Source of the DNA: Clostridium caldaquaticum
GTDB taxonomy: Bacteria > Bacillota > Clostridia > Clostridiales > Clostridiaceae
DNA: 64,000 nucleotides
Assembly (NCBI RefSeq): GCF_023806125.1
Contig: NZ_JAMSKT010000010.1
Span: forward strand, 1-64,000
Direction of reading: 5' to 3'
Part shown: positions 16,670 to 23,781 of the stretch, one piece after another
Numbering within the stretch: position 1 is the first letter of the stretch
How the letters are laid out: each line of letters begins with the position of its first letter
Position numbers and translations under genes: made by a program
The notes under the pieces: model-generated
What the model was told of the DNA's origin: nothing
What the model saw: the letters and a program-made list of their open reading frames with translations, nothing else
Databases searched by the model: none

Positions 16670-17116
16670 ATGAAACTTAATACAAAATATCACGGAGTAA
16701 GAGAATACAGAAGTGAAGATATAATAACCTTTAAAAAAGGATTGCCTGGCTTTGAAAACTTAAAAAAATTTATACTGTTTACTGTAGAGGAAAATGAGCT
16801 GTTCAACATACTTCAATCTATAGAAAATGAGGAAATAGGTATTGTAACCATTTCACCTTTTACAGTATTTGAGGATTATGAATTTAAGCTAAGCGATGAA
16901 AAGCTTAAAGAATTAAAAATAACTAGGCCAGAAGATGTTTTAGTTTTAAATACCGTTACTTTAAACTCAAAGGTTGAAAATATAACTACTAACCTGAAAG
17001 CTCCAATAGTTATAAATATAAATGAGAAGCTAGGGGAACAAATAATAATAGATAACGATAAATATAAGATAAAGCACCCATTATTTAATGGGGTAAAAGC
17101 TTTAAATGTGTTTTAA
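16670..17116 (+). CDS. fliW: FliW flagellin-binding antagonist of CsrA
   Basis: 148 aa. Family pattern: [19 protein letters not shown] near the N-terminus and [19 protein letters not shown] near the C-terminus. In Bacillus, FliW is held by free flagellin; when flagellin leaves through the filament, FliW binds CsrA and lifts repression of the flagellin message. The order fliW-csrA is the same as in Bacillus. AGGAGG gives a firm start. Confidence 0.96.
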   Translation: MKLNTKYHGVREYRSEDIITFKKGLPGFENLKKFILFTVEENELFNILQSIENEEIGIVTISPFTVFEDYEFKLSDEKLKELKITRPEDVLVLNTVTLNSKVENITTNLKAPIVININEKLGEQIIIDNDKYKIKHPLFNGVKALNVF

Positions 17117-17171
17117 CCGTTAGCTTTAAAAAGAGAGTAAGCACCCCGTATCCGACGAAAGGAAGGATTTT

Positions 17172-17387
17172 ATGCTGGTTATAACAAGAAAAAAAGGAGA
17201 ATCCATATTAATTGGCGATGATATAGAGATAACTGTAGTTAAAGTGGATGATGGTTCAGTCAAGCTATCTATTGCGGCACCAAAGAATATAACTATATTA
17301 AGAAAAGAGCTTTACAAGGAAGTAACGGAAGAAAATAAAAGTGCTATTACTTTTGACAGTTCTATATTAAAAAATATAAAAAAATAA
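17172..17387 (+). CDS. csrA: CsrA RNA-binding translational regulator
   Basis: 71 aa: [39 protein letters not shown]. The conserved beta-1 strand and the Arg of the C-terminal RNA-binding segment are present; the usual His-Arg is Leu-Arg here. CsrA dimers bind GGA motifs in hairpin loops. A matching target lies in the flagellin leader at 21639-21674. AAAGGAAGGA precedes the ATG and could itself be a CsrA site for autoregulation. Confidence 0.97.
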   Translation: MLVITRKKGESILIGDDIEITVVKVDDGSVKLSIAAPKNITILRKELYKEVTEENKSAITFDSSILKNIKK

Positions 17388-17409
17388 GGTTTTGGATGGA
17401 GTGTTCAAT

Positions 17410-17778
17410 ATGGAAGTTAGAGGAATAGGTCAAGGAAGACAGATAACCTTAGATTTAAACAAAGCTGTTGATAGCTTTGGGCAGGCAAATAGCGAGCAGT
17501 TTTTGCAAAAATTCAAAAATGATAGCAATAAAAATACAGCAGGCAGTGATATAAAAGAAAAGGATTTAAAAAACGCTGTAGATAAGCTTAACAAATTTTT
17601 AGAAGATAACAAAACTCATGCGGAGTATGAAGTTCATGATAAACTAAATGATGTAATGATTAAAATAGTTGACGATAATACCGGAAAAGTAATACAAGAG
17701 ATTCCTCCAAAGAAAATATTGGATATGGTAGCACAAATGATGGAGATGGTAGGAGTTCTTTTTGACAAAAAGGCGTAA
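17410..17778 (+). CDS. flaG: FlaG-family flagellar protein
   Basis: 122 aa from ATG 17410, with GGAG eight bases upstream; a TTG at 17392 is an in-frame alternative. The FlaG domain fills the C-terminal half: KLNDVMIKIVDDNTGKVIQE then IPPKKILDMVAQMMEMVG. FlaG proteins affect filament length and sit next to fliD and fliS, as here. The N-terminal half is polar and probably disordered. Confidence 0.9.
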   Translation: MEVRGIGQGRQITLDLNKAVDSFGQANSEQFLQKFKNDSNKNTAGSDIKEKDLKNAVDKLNKFLEDNKTHAEYEVHDKLNDVMIKIVDDNTGKVIQEIPPKKILDMVAQMMEMVGVLFDKKA

Positions 17779-17819
17779 AAGTTCTGCATAATACCTCAAG
17801 TAACAGGGGAGAGGTTTTC

Positions 17820-18062
17820 ATGGAATATAGATTAAATAAAATTGATACCGACTTGCGCCAGAAAATAAATGAAAGTACAAAAGAAGGAAAGGTTCATGGT
17901 ACAAAAAATATTTCTATAAATAAGGATAAAAAGGAAGAGAAAAAAGAAAAAAAGGATTATAGCCTTAAAAGATATAAGGCTACTCAAAAATTTTCAGTTG
18001 AAGCCGTTAAGACTGTAGTACAAAATTCCTCAAAAGGTTCTTTTATAGATGTTAAGAAATAA
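17820..18062 (+). CDS. Small Lys-rich protein of unknown function in the fliS-fliD region
   Basis: 80 aa, highly charged. The middle (about 31-50) is almost entirely Lys, Glu and Asp, and the C-terminal part (SVEAVKTVVQNSSKGSFIDV) could form one amphipathic helix. No signal peptide, membrane segment or known motif is visible. GGGGAGAGG precedes the ATG, and spacing to flaG and fliS is short, so it should be co-transcribed. Position suggests a role in filament assembly or its regulation, but no function is assigned. Confidence 0.7.
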   Translation: MEYRLNKIDTDLRQKINESTKEGKVHGTKNISINKDKKEEKKEKKDYSLKRYKATQKFSVEAVKTVVQNSSKGSFIDVKK

Positions 18063-18098
18063 TAACGCAAAACTATTAATCAGGTGGGTGAGAATAAA

Positions 18099-18485
18099 AT
18101 GCAATCAAGTAATGCTTACAATGCTTATAAAAATAACAGTGTGAATTATGCTTCAAAGGAACAGCTGCTTTTAATGCTTTTAGATGGAGCTGTAAAATTT
18201 TCCAAAATAGGTAGACAGGCTATATTAGATAAGAACATTGCAAAGGCTCATGAAAATATAATTAAAACTCAGAATATATTTTATGAGCTTATAGCCAGTT
18301 TAGATGTTAACAGGGGTGGAGAATGGGCAAAAAGTTTAGTAAGTATTTATGATTTTATTATAAGGAGACTTAGGGATGCTAATATTAAGAAAGACATTGA
18401 TATAATGAATGAAATCATTCCTTTAATTGAAGAAGTCAAAGATACTTGGAACGAAGCTTATAAGCTTTCCAAGGGAGCAAAATAA
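18099..18485 (+). CDS. fliS: FliS flagellin export chaperone
   Basis: 128 aa from ATG 18099; AGGTGGGTG is placed correctly for it and overlaps the alternative GTG at 18084. FliS pattern: NAYNAYKNNSVNYASKEQLL, LLMLLDGAVKF, and LDVNRGGEWAKSLVSIYDFI. It binds the flagellin C-terminus in the cytoplasm to prevent premature polymerisation, and in Firmicutes also enhances FliW-flagellin release. It lies next to fliD. Confidence 0.96.
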   Translation: MQSSNAYNAYKNNSVNYASKEQLLLMLLDGAVKFSKIGRQAILDKNIAKAHENIIKTQNIFYELIASLDVNRGGEWAKSLVSIYDFIIRRLRDANIKKDIDIMNEIIPLIEEVKDTWNEAYKLSKGAK

Positions 18486-18554
18486 TCTTAAAGTAAGCAG
18501 TTAAGATGAATGATAATATGTATATAACTGTTTATTAAACAGGATGGTGAAAAT

Positions 18555-20453
18555 ATGAGCAGTAAATTAAGAATAACAGGTATGGCTACCGGTTTGGATG
18601 TTGATACAGCGGTTAAGCAAATGCTGAAGGCTGAAAGTGCTAAAATTGATAAGGTAAAGCAAGCAAAACAAATTTTTCAGTGGCAGCAGGATTTATATAG
18701 AGAGATTGTTAGTGATTTAATAAGTTTAAGAAGCACTTATTTTGATGTTTTAAAGTCAGATACAAATATGCTGTCTAAGAATAATTATGCAGCCTTTGAG
18801 ACTTCTAGCAGTGATAATACTATTGCAACAGCATCAGCCTCTACAGGAGCAGTATCAGGAAAGTATACTGTTAAAGTAAATCAGCTTGCCACAAGCGCCA
18901 GCATAACTTCAAATTCTATTATAGTTGATAGAACAAGTAATATTATAAGTCCATCAGACTGGGAAGGCAAAAGAATTAAGTTTAATGATATGGAAATAAC
19001 TTTATCTTCCACTTTAAATTCTGTAGATGATATTGTCAATGATATAAACAGCAAAATTACTGCAGGATCAATGAAAGGTAAAGTACAGGTATCAAAGATA
19101 ACAGATGGAGCTAATACCTATATAAAATTTGAAGCTTTAACTACAGAAAATATTAAAATAACAAATGTTGATAGTGTAGCTGATTTAGATGTGGTAAGCG
19201 GCAAAATAATTAATCCTTCCTTATCTACTAAGTTAGAAAATCTAGGTATGACAGATGCAGCCGGCTCTTTTAAATTTACCTATAACGGCAGTACGGTTTC
19301 TATTGATAATATTAGTAATCAGAGCACTTTAGGAGAACTTATACAAAGTATAAGCAATAAAACTTCTGGTAATGTTACTGCTAAGTTTAGTGAGTTAACA
19401 GGAAAATTTGAGTTAAGGACAACTTCTACCGGGGGAAGCACGGCAATTAATTTAGACAGCGGTACTACTAGCTCGCTTATTACTGCCTTAGGTCTGCCGG
19501 AAGATTTTACTATTAAGAACGGTCAAGATGCTAAAGTAGATATAACACCTCCTGGAGCAACATCACCAACTTCAGTAGTAAAGTCATCAAATATTTTTAC
19601 AATTGATAATGTAAGTTATAACTTAACTCAGGCAGACTCAGCTAAAACTGTAGATATAACAGTTACTTTTAATGCTCAGAAGGCTTTTGATAAAATTAAA
19701 GCTTTTATTGATAAATATAACGAAATTGTAGAAAAAATAAACAGTAAAATAGATGAAAAGAAGCAGTACGACTATAAGCCGCTTACTGATGATCAAAAAA
19801 GCGAAATGAAAGAAGATGAAATTAAAAAATGGGAAGAAAAGGCAAAAGAAGGGTTATTGAAAAATGACAGCAGTCTTCAGAATATGCTTTACGCTATGAG
19901 AAATGCATTTTTTCAAAGTGTTGAGGGAGCTGGAATAACTCTTAAAGATTTAGGATTAAGCACTTCCAGCGATATATCCCAAAGAGGGAAAATTGTATTT
20001 AACAGTTCATTAGGCGGAGAACAAAAACTTAAAGACATGCTTGCAACGAGAGGAGAACAGGTTGCAAAGTTGTTTATGCAGACTTCTTCAAAGCAGCCTA
20101 CCTACAGTCCGGATTTAACACAAACACAAAGAGAGAGCAGAAACAGTGACCAGGGAATTTTTCAAAGGATAAATGATATACTTCAGGATTATGTGAGAAC
20201 TACAAGAAATAACAGCGGTAAAAAAGGAGTTCTTATTGAAAAGGCAGGTTTAAAAGGAGATTTTACAGAATATAACAACTTAATAACAAAACAGATACAA
20301 GCTAAGGATAAAATTATTTCTGATCTTACTCAAAAACTTGCAGATAAAGAGGAAAAATATTACCTGCAATTTTCAAAGCTGGAAACTGCCATGAATCAAT
20401 TAAATTCTCAGTCCACATGGCTCTCTCAGCAGCTTGGTATGAGTACAGCTTAG
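18555..20453 (+). CDS. fliD: FliD filament cap protein
   Basis: 632 aa. The N-terminal FliD signature is RITGMATGLDVDTAVKQMLK, with ATASASTGAVSGKYTVKVNQLA (residues split over about 83-105). The C-terminal domain ends in a coiled region (LETAMNQLNSQSTWLSQQLG). The variable middle is Ser/Thr-rich. It caps the growing filament and folds arriving flagellin. AGGATGGTG precedes the ATG. Confidence 0.96.
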   Translation: MSSKLRITGMATGLDVDTAVKQMLKAESAKIDKVKQAKQIFQWQQDLYREIVSDLISLRSTYFDVLKSDTNMLSKNNYAAFETSSSDNTIATASASTGAVSGKYTVKVNQLATSASITSNSIIVDRTSNIISPSDWEGKRIKFNDMEITLSSTLNSVDDIVNDINSKITAGSMKGKVQVSKITDGANTYIKFEALTTENIKITNVDSVADLDVVSGKIINPSLSTKLENLGMTDAAGSFKFTYNGSTVSIDNISNQSTLGELIQSISNKTSGNVTAKFSELTGKFELRTTSTGGSTAINLDSGTTSSLITALGLPEDFTIKNGQDAKVDITPPGATSPTSVVKSSNIFTIDNVSYNLTQADSAKTVDITVTFNAQKAFDKIKAFIDKYNEIVEKINSKIDEKKQYDYKPLTDDQKSEMKEDEIKKWEEKAKEGLLKNDSSLQNMLYAMRNAFFQSVEGAGITLKDLGLSTSSDISQRGKIVFNSSLGGEQKLKDMLATRGEQVAKLFMQTSSKQPTYSPDLTQTQRESRNSDQGIFQRINDILQDYVRTTRNNSGKKGVLIEKAGLKGDFTEYNNLITKQIQAKDKIISDLTQKLADKEEKYYLQFSKLETAMNQLNSQSTWLSQQLGMSTA

Positions 20454-20512
20454 TAAATGACAAAGCATAACAGATATTTTAAAAGAAAATAATGAATATA
20501 GGAGAGATGTTT

Positions 20513-20857
20513 ATGGTCTTTCAGTTAAGAGAAGCACTAAATAATTATAGAAGCATAACTATAAAACTTATAGAGGAATTAGAAAAAGACAACTACGATG
20601 CATTAGAGACTCTTTTATCTGATAGACAAATGCTTATTGAACAAATGAATAAAATAAATTATTCTGCTAATGAATTTAAAAGTATATGTAATGAATTGCA
20701 AATATTGATGCTTCAGGAAAAACTAACTAAGCTGATGAATATCAAAAGAACTTATGTAAAAGACAAACTAGATAAGTTTAGTGCAAGAAAAACAGCTAAT
20801 AGGAGCTATAGTAAAAGATTTAGTGTTGATGCATTGTATTTTAATAAAAAAATTTAA
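20513..20857 (+). CDS. FliT-like flagellar chaperone (putative)
   Basis: 114 aa from ATG 20513 with ATAGGAGAG at 20498-20506; an ATG at 20492 is in frame but lacks a site. The chain is small and helical (LNNYRSITIKLIEELEKDNY, ALETLLSDRQMLIEQM), with the heptad pattern of FliT-type proteins, and it follows fliD as fliT usually does. FliT chaperones the cap protein. Sequence identity in this family is low, so the assignment relies on position and helical pattern. Confidence 0.7.
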   Translation: MVFQLREALNNYRSITIKLIEELEKDNYDALETLLSDRQMLIEQMNKINYSANEFKSICNELQILMLQEKLTKLMNIKRTYVKDKLDKFSARKTANRSYSKRFSVDALYFNKKI

Positions 20858-20875
20858 TAAAATTTTTTTATTAAA
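20840..20875 (+). terminator. AT-only 16-bp hairpin after the flgM-fliT unit
   Basis: A perfect 16-bp stem with loop AATA: 20840-20855 pairs with 20860-20875, with a seven-T run (20863-20869) in the right arm. It overlaps the stop codon of the FliT-like gene and ends five bases before the next sigma-D site. With no G or C in the stem, its strength is uncertain. Confidence 0.5.
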
Positions 20876-20879
20876 CATA

Positions 20880-20906
20880 TAAAGTTATTATGTAGAATGA
20901 CGATAA
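20880..20906 (+). promoter_or_regulatory. Sigma-D promoter of the main flagellin region
   Basis: TAAA at 20880-20883, 15 bases, then GACGATAA at 20899-20906. This matches seven of eight bases of the Bacillus -10 (GCCGATAA) and is the best match in the window. The next intact flagellar gene is the flagellin at 21683, about 776 bases on; no other sigma-D site was seen in between. Confidence 0.8.
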
Positions 20907-20923
20907 AAAAAGTATAAATAAAA

Positions 20924-20937
20924 AGAGTGGCCACTCT
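20924..20937. repeat. 14-bp perfect palindrome in the flagellin leader
   Basis: AGAGTGGCCACTCT, a perfect palindrome about 10 bases past the predicted transcript start. It is followed at 20950-20970 by a second imperfect hairpin (GGCA/TGCC stem with GAC/GTC below a bulge). It could be an operator or an RNA structure at the 5' end of the flagellin message. Confidence 0.5.
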
Positions 20938-20978
20938 AGACTAATTATAGACGGCAGAAGGTTGCCGGTCAACAGTTG

Positions 20979-21011
20979 AGAGTTGAAAATTGAGAATGGA
21001 GAGTTAAAATG
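20979..21011 (+). repeat. Imperfect direct repeat, left copy, flanking the S23-type gene
   Basis: AGAGTTGAAAATTGAG... ending GAGTTAAAATG. A diverged copy of the same order (AGAGTTAAAATTTAAG... ending AGTTAATG) lies at 21495-21525 after the S23-type gene, and a related inverted segment (complement GAATTAAGAATTGAGAGTG) lies at 21572-21596. The set brackets the gene and may mark the limits of an inserted piece of DNA. Confidence 0.45.
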
Positions 21012-21131
21012 TTGATTTCTCTATGTTGAAGCTTCAATTTGAGATTGTTGAAAATCAATAATTCAACTGATTAGATGTTTATTATTATGTTGATAATTTT
21101 AACATAATAAAACATTTAGGAGGTTGAAAAG

Positions 21132-21495
21132 TTGAAGGAGAATTTGGTTTATGATAAGGCATTTAAGTTTGCTATAAGAATAGTTAATCTATACAAACAT
21201 TTATGTCAAGATAAGAAAGAATTTGTTCTTTCAAAACAGGTTTTAAGGTCAGGGACTAGTGTAGGTGCAAACATTAAAGAAGGACTTTATGCTCAAAGCA
21301 AGAAAGATTTTTTATCTAAGATTTAGTATTGCACTTAAAGAATGTTCAGAAACTTTATATTGGTTAGAATTATTAAGTGCTGCTGAGTATATTGATATCA
21401 AAAATTCTAAAGAATTAATTGATGATTGTAGTGAAATTAATAGAATTTTGGCTTCTATAGTTAAAACTACAAAGGAAAAACTTAATTTAAATTAA
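21132..21495 (+). pseudogene. Four-helix-bundle (S23 / 23S-rRNA-IVS type) protein gene, frameshifted
   Basis: Two overlapping frames give one S23-family protein of about 120 aa. Frame 1 from 21132 holds MKENLVYDKAFKFAIRIVNL and VLRSGTSVGANIKEGLYAQ. Frame 2 holds SIALKECSETLYWLELL and a C-terminal helix to 21495. The join falls at a T6 run (21308-21313); removing one T gives KKDFYLRFSIALKEC. AGGAGG precedes the start. The family is found inside 23S rRNA spacers and scattered in genomes; its function is unclear. Here it sits in the leader of the flagellin gene. It could be a true pseudogene, a phase-variable gene or a sequencing error. Confidence 0.8.
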
Positions 21496-21527
21496 GAGTT
21501 AAAATTTAAGAATTAAAAGTTAATGAA

Positions 21528-21556
21528 GAAAATTTTTAACAAAGTTAAAAATTTTC
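21528..21556 (+). repeat. 13-bp perfect inverted repeat upstream of flagellin
   Basis: GAAAATTTTTAAC (21528-21540) and GTTAAAAATTTTC (21544-21556) with a 3-base AAA loop. It lies between the S23-type gene and the flagellin. It resembles an AT-rich terminator but lacks a long T-run after the stem. Confidence 0.5.
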
Positions 21557-21638
21557 AACCTTTATTCTTAATTATTCACTCTCAATTCTTAATTCAAATC
21601 GTGTTAGTAGGCTCAAAGAGCTTAACTATAAATATTAC

Positions 21639-21674
21639 AGTGGAAAAGGATGTCCACTTAAAAATTCAAGGAGG
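21639..21674 (+). promoter_or_regulatory. Predicted CsrA operator in the flagellin leader
   Basis: A hairpin AGTGGA (21639-21644) / TCCACT (21653-21658) presents AAAGGATG in its loop, so the sequence reads AAAAGGATGT across the loop, close to the CsrA consensus (RUACARGGAUGU). A second GGA lies in the Shine-Dalgarno CAAGGAGGG (AAGGAGG 21668-21674). Two sites, one over the ribosome site, match the arrangement at Bacillus hag. csrA and fliW are encoded in this window. Confidence 0.7.
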
Positions 21675-21682
21675 GAAAAATT

Positions 21683-22885
21683 ATGATAATCAATCACAAT
21701 CTTAATGCTTTAAACGCACACAGAAATATGACTGGAAACACTGCAGCAGCAGGCAAGTCAATGGAAAAACTTTCATCAGGACTTAGAATAAACAAAGCAG
21801 GAGATGACGCTGCAGGACTTGCTATCTCTGAAAAAATGAGAGGTCAAATTAGAGGATTAGACCAGGCTGCAAGAAATGCTCAAGATGGTATTTCTATGAT
21901 TCAAACAGCAGAAGGTGCTCTAAATGAAACACACTCCATTCTTCAAAGAATGAGAGAATTAGCAGTACAAGCATCAAATGATACTTCAACACTAGATGAT
22001 AGAAGAGAAATTCAAAAGGAAATGAATCAATTAACTGATGAAATTGATAGAATAGGTAATAATACCCAATTTAATACTAAAAATCTTATAGACGGTACAA
22101 ATGCATCAACAGCACTTAAAGTCCATATTGGTGCTAATGCAGGACAAAATATGGATGTTACAATTGCTGATATGAGAAGTTCTGCTATAGGTTCAACAGC
22201 TGGTAGCGGTCAAACATCTTCAGCATCAATTGCTACTGATTTTAGCGGTGCATTAGATTCAGTATTACATTTAGCTGATGCTCAAACACCACAAAATCAA
22301 ATGGATATTACATTAGATCAAGATTATGAAAACGCAGGTGCTGTAGTTGATGCAATAAATAATCAAATTCAAGGTAATGCTATATTCAAGGATAAAATTG
22401 AAGCTAAACTGCTTGATGGAAATAAGATAACATTAGTAAATAAAACATCAGAACAAATTACAACTTCTAATGGTGGTGGAACTGTAGATGTAGCTGATAG
22501 CTTAAAGATAACAGTAGGAGCTATAAATAATTCACTTACATCTGTTAATTCATTAAAGGTTACTAGTCCAGAAACTGCATCAACTGGTGGAGTTTTAACT
22601 CAAGGTGGAGCAAATAGTGCTATTACTGTAATTGATGATGCAATTAAAATGGTTTCAGCTGAACGTTCTAAATTAGGAGCTTATGCAAATAGATTAGAGC
22701 ATACTATTAATAACCTTGGAACTTCATCAGAAAATTTAACAGCAGCAGAATCAAGAATTAGAGACGTAGACATGGCTAAAGAAATGATGGCATTCTCAAA
22801 GAACAACATTTTAAGTCAAGCTGCTCAAGCTATGATTTCTCAAGCTAACCAACAACCACAAGGAGTTCTTCAATTATTAAGATAA
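21683..22885 (+). CDS. fliC: Flagellin, main filament protein
   Basis: 400 aa. Conserved N-terminal D0/D1 (MIINHNLNALNAHRNM, KLSSGLRINKAGDDAAGLAI) and C-terminal D1/D0 (SRIRDVDMAKEMMAFSKNNI, ending QQPQGVLQLLR). The middle (about 165-300) is a short variable region rich in Ser, Thr, Ala and Asn, which would be surface-exposed. The message has a predicted sigma-D promoter far upstream and a CsrA hairpin just before AAGGAGG. A strong terminator follows at 22911. Confidence 0.97.
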   Translation: MIINHNLNALNAHRNMTGNTAAAGKSMEKLSSGLRINKAGDDAAGLAISEKMRGQIRGLDQAARNAQDGISMIQTAEGALNETHSILQRMRELAVQASNDTSTLDDRREIQKEMNQLTDEIDRIGNNTQFNTKNLIDGTNASTALKVHIGANAGQNMDVTIADMRSSAIGSTAGSGQTSSASIATDFSGALDSVLHLADAQTPQNQMDITLDQDYENAGAVVDAINNQIQGNAIFKDKIEAKLLDGNKITLVNKTSEQITTSNGGGTVDVADSLKITVGAINNSLTSVNSLKVTSPETASTGGVLTQGGANSAITVIDDAIKMVSAERSKLGAYANRLEHTINNLGTSSENLTAAESRIRDVDMAKEMMAFSKNNILSQAAQAMISQANQQPQGVLQLLR

Positions 22886-22910
22886 TTGATAAACTAATAA
22901 AAGTAATAAT

Positions 22911-22944
22911 AAGGAGTCAGGGTGAAAGCTCTGGCTTCTTTTTT
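22911..22944 (+). terminator. Flagellin terminator
   Basis: A 12-bp stem (22911-22922 with 22929-22940, including three G-U pairs), loop TGAAAG, running into a six-T tract at 22939-22944. It closes the flagellin transcript. Confidence 0.85.
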
Positions 22945-22970
22945 CTCTATTTTTTATTTAGGTTAATTTG

Positions 22971-22999
22971 TTGAGAATAATATTAAAGAAAGGTATAAT
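22971..22999 (+). promoter_or_regulatory. Sigma-A promoter of the Uma2 gene
   Basis: -35 TTGAGA (22971-22976), 17-base spacer, -10 TATAAT (22994-22999). It is close to consensus and 34 bases from the start at 23033. It lies directly behind the flagellin terminator, making the downstream gene an independent unit. Confidence 0.8.
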
Positions 23000-23032
23000 C
23001 AATAGAGAATATATGTAAGGGAGAGGTTTTTT

Positions 23033-23605
23033 ATGGGTGCAAATGCAAAGAATTATGAATTTTATTCTTATGAGGAATTTGAAAAAATACAATTAGAAGA
23101 AGACAGGTTTAAGCTAGAATATGATAATGGATATATATACTACATGTCACCTGTTTTTCCTAACCATGATAGAATAAAAAATAAGATAGCCTTTGGCATT
23201 ATGGATTATCTGAGAAAATCAGAAAAATGTGAAGTTTTTACTAGTGATGTTGCTGTTGTTTTCGAAAAATATAATGAGAAATATGAATATGAACCAGATG
23301 TAATGGTTTGTTGTGAGCCTGATAAGTTTGATGGTGCAAAATATAAAGGTATACCTTCTTTTATAATTGAGATATTATCTCATTCAACTGAACATAGAGA
23401 CACAGGAATTAAGTTACAAGTTTACGAAAGATTCGAAGTTCCTGAATATTGGATAATTAACATAAAGGACAGCAGTATTAAAGTGTACAGTAATAATGTA
23501 AATGGAAAATATATGTCAATAAATACATATACTTTTGGCATGAAAATTAAATGTATGGACGGATTAATATTTGATGTAGATGACATATTTAGTGTAATTA
23601 AATAA
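23033..23605 (+). CDS. Uma2-family (DUF820) PD-(D/E)XK nuclease-like protein
   Basis: 190 aa. Uma2 pattern: YEFYSYEEFEKI start, EYDNGYIYYMSP, then YEPDVMVCCEPD and PSFIIEILSHST, where the Asp and the Glu belong to the PD-(D/E)XK core, followed by KLQVYERFEVPEYWIIN. These proteins are widespread, often in many copies per genome, with no settled function. It is non-flagellar, has its own sigma-A promoter and sits between two flagellin genes, so it is probably an insertion into the locus. AAGGGAGAGG precedes the ATG. Confidence 0.88.
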   Translation: MGANAKNYEFYSYEEFEKIQLEEDRFKLEYDNGYIYYMSPVFPNHDRIKNKIAFGIMDYLRKSEKCEVFTSDVAVVFEKYNEKYEYEPDVMVCCEPDKFDGAKYKGIPSFIIEILSHSTEHRDTGIKLQVYERFEVPEYWIINIKDSSIKVYSNNVNGKYMSINTYTFGMKIKCMDGLIFDVDDIFSVIK

Positions 23606-23710
23606 ATGACTTACAACTCATTCCATCCACTAGAGTTATATTTGTTTGGTTAAAATAATTTAGTTATATCTTTAATAATATAAAAAGGTTTAAATGTTTA
23701 GTGACGGATA

Positions 23711-23737
23711 TAAAGGATGCTGTAATTTTAACGATAA
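23711..23737 (+). promoter_or_regulatory. Sigma-D promoter of the second flagellin gene
   Basis: TAAA at 23711-23714, 15 bases, then AACGATAA at 23730-23737. Same form and spacing as at 12959 and 20880. It lies 44 bases ahead of the ATG at 23782. Confidence 0.78.
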
Positions 23738-23781
23738 TATAGTTATAATTATTCGTAATATTTATTTTTGGAGTTGATAAT

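Noticed and set aside
21523-21705. 60-codon ORF running into the flagellin gene
   Set aside because: It covers the inverted repeat and the CsrA hairpin in another frame, has no ribosome site, and ends inside flagellin.
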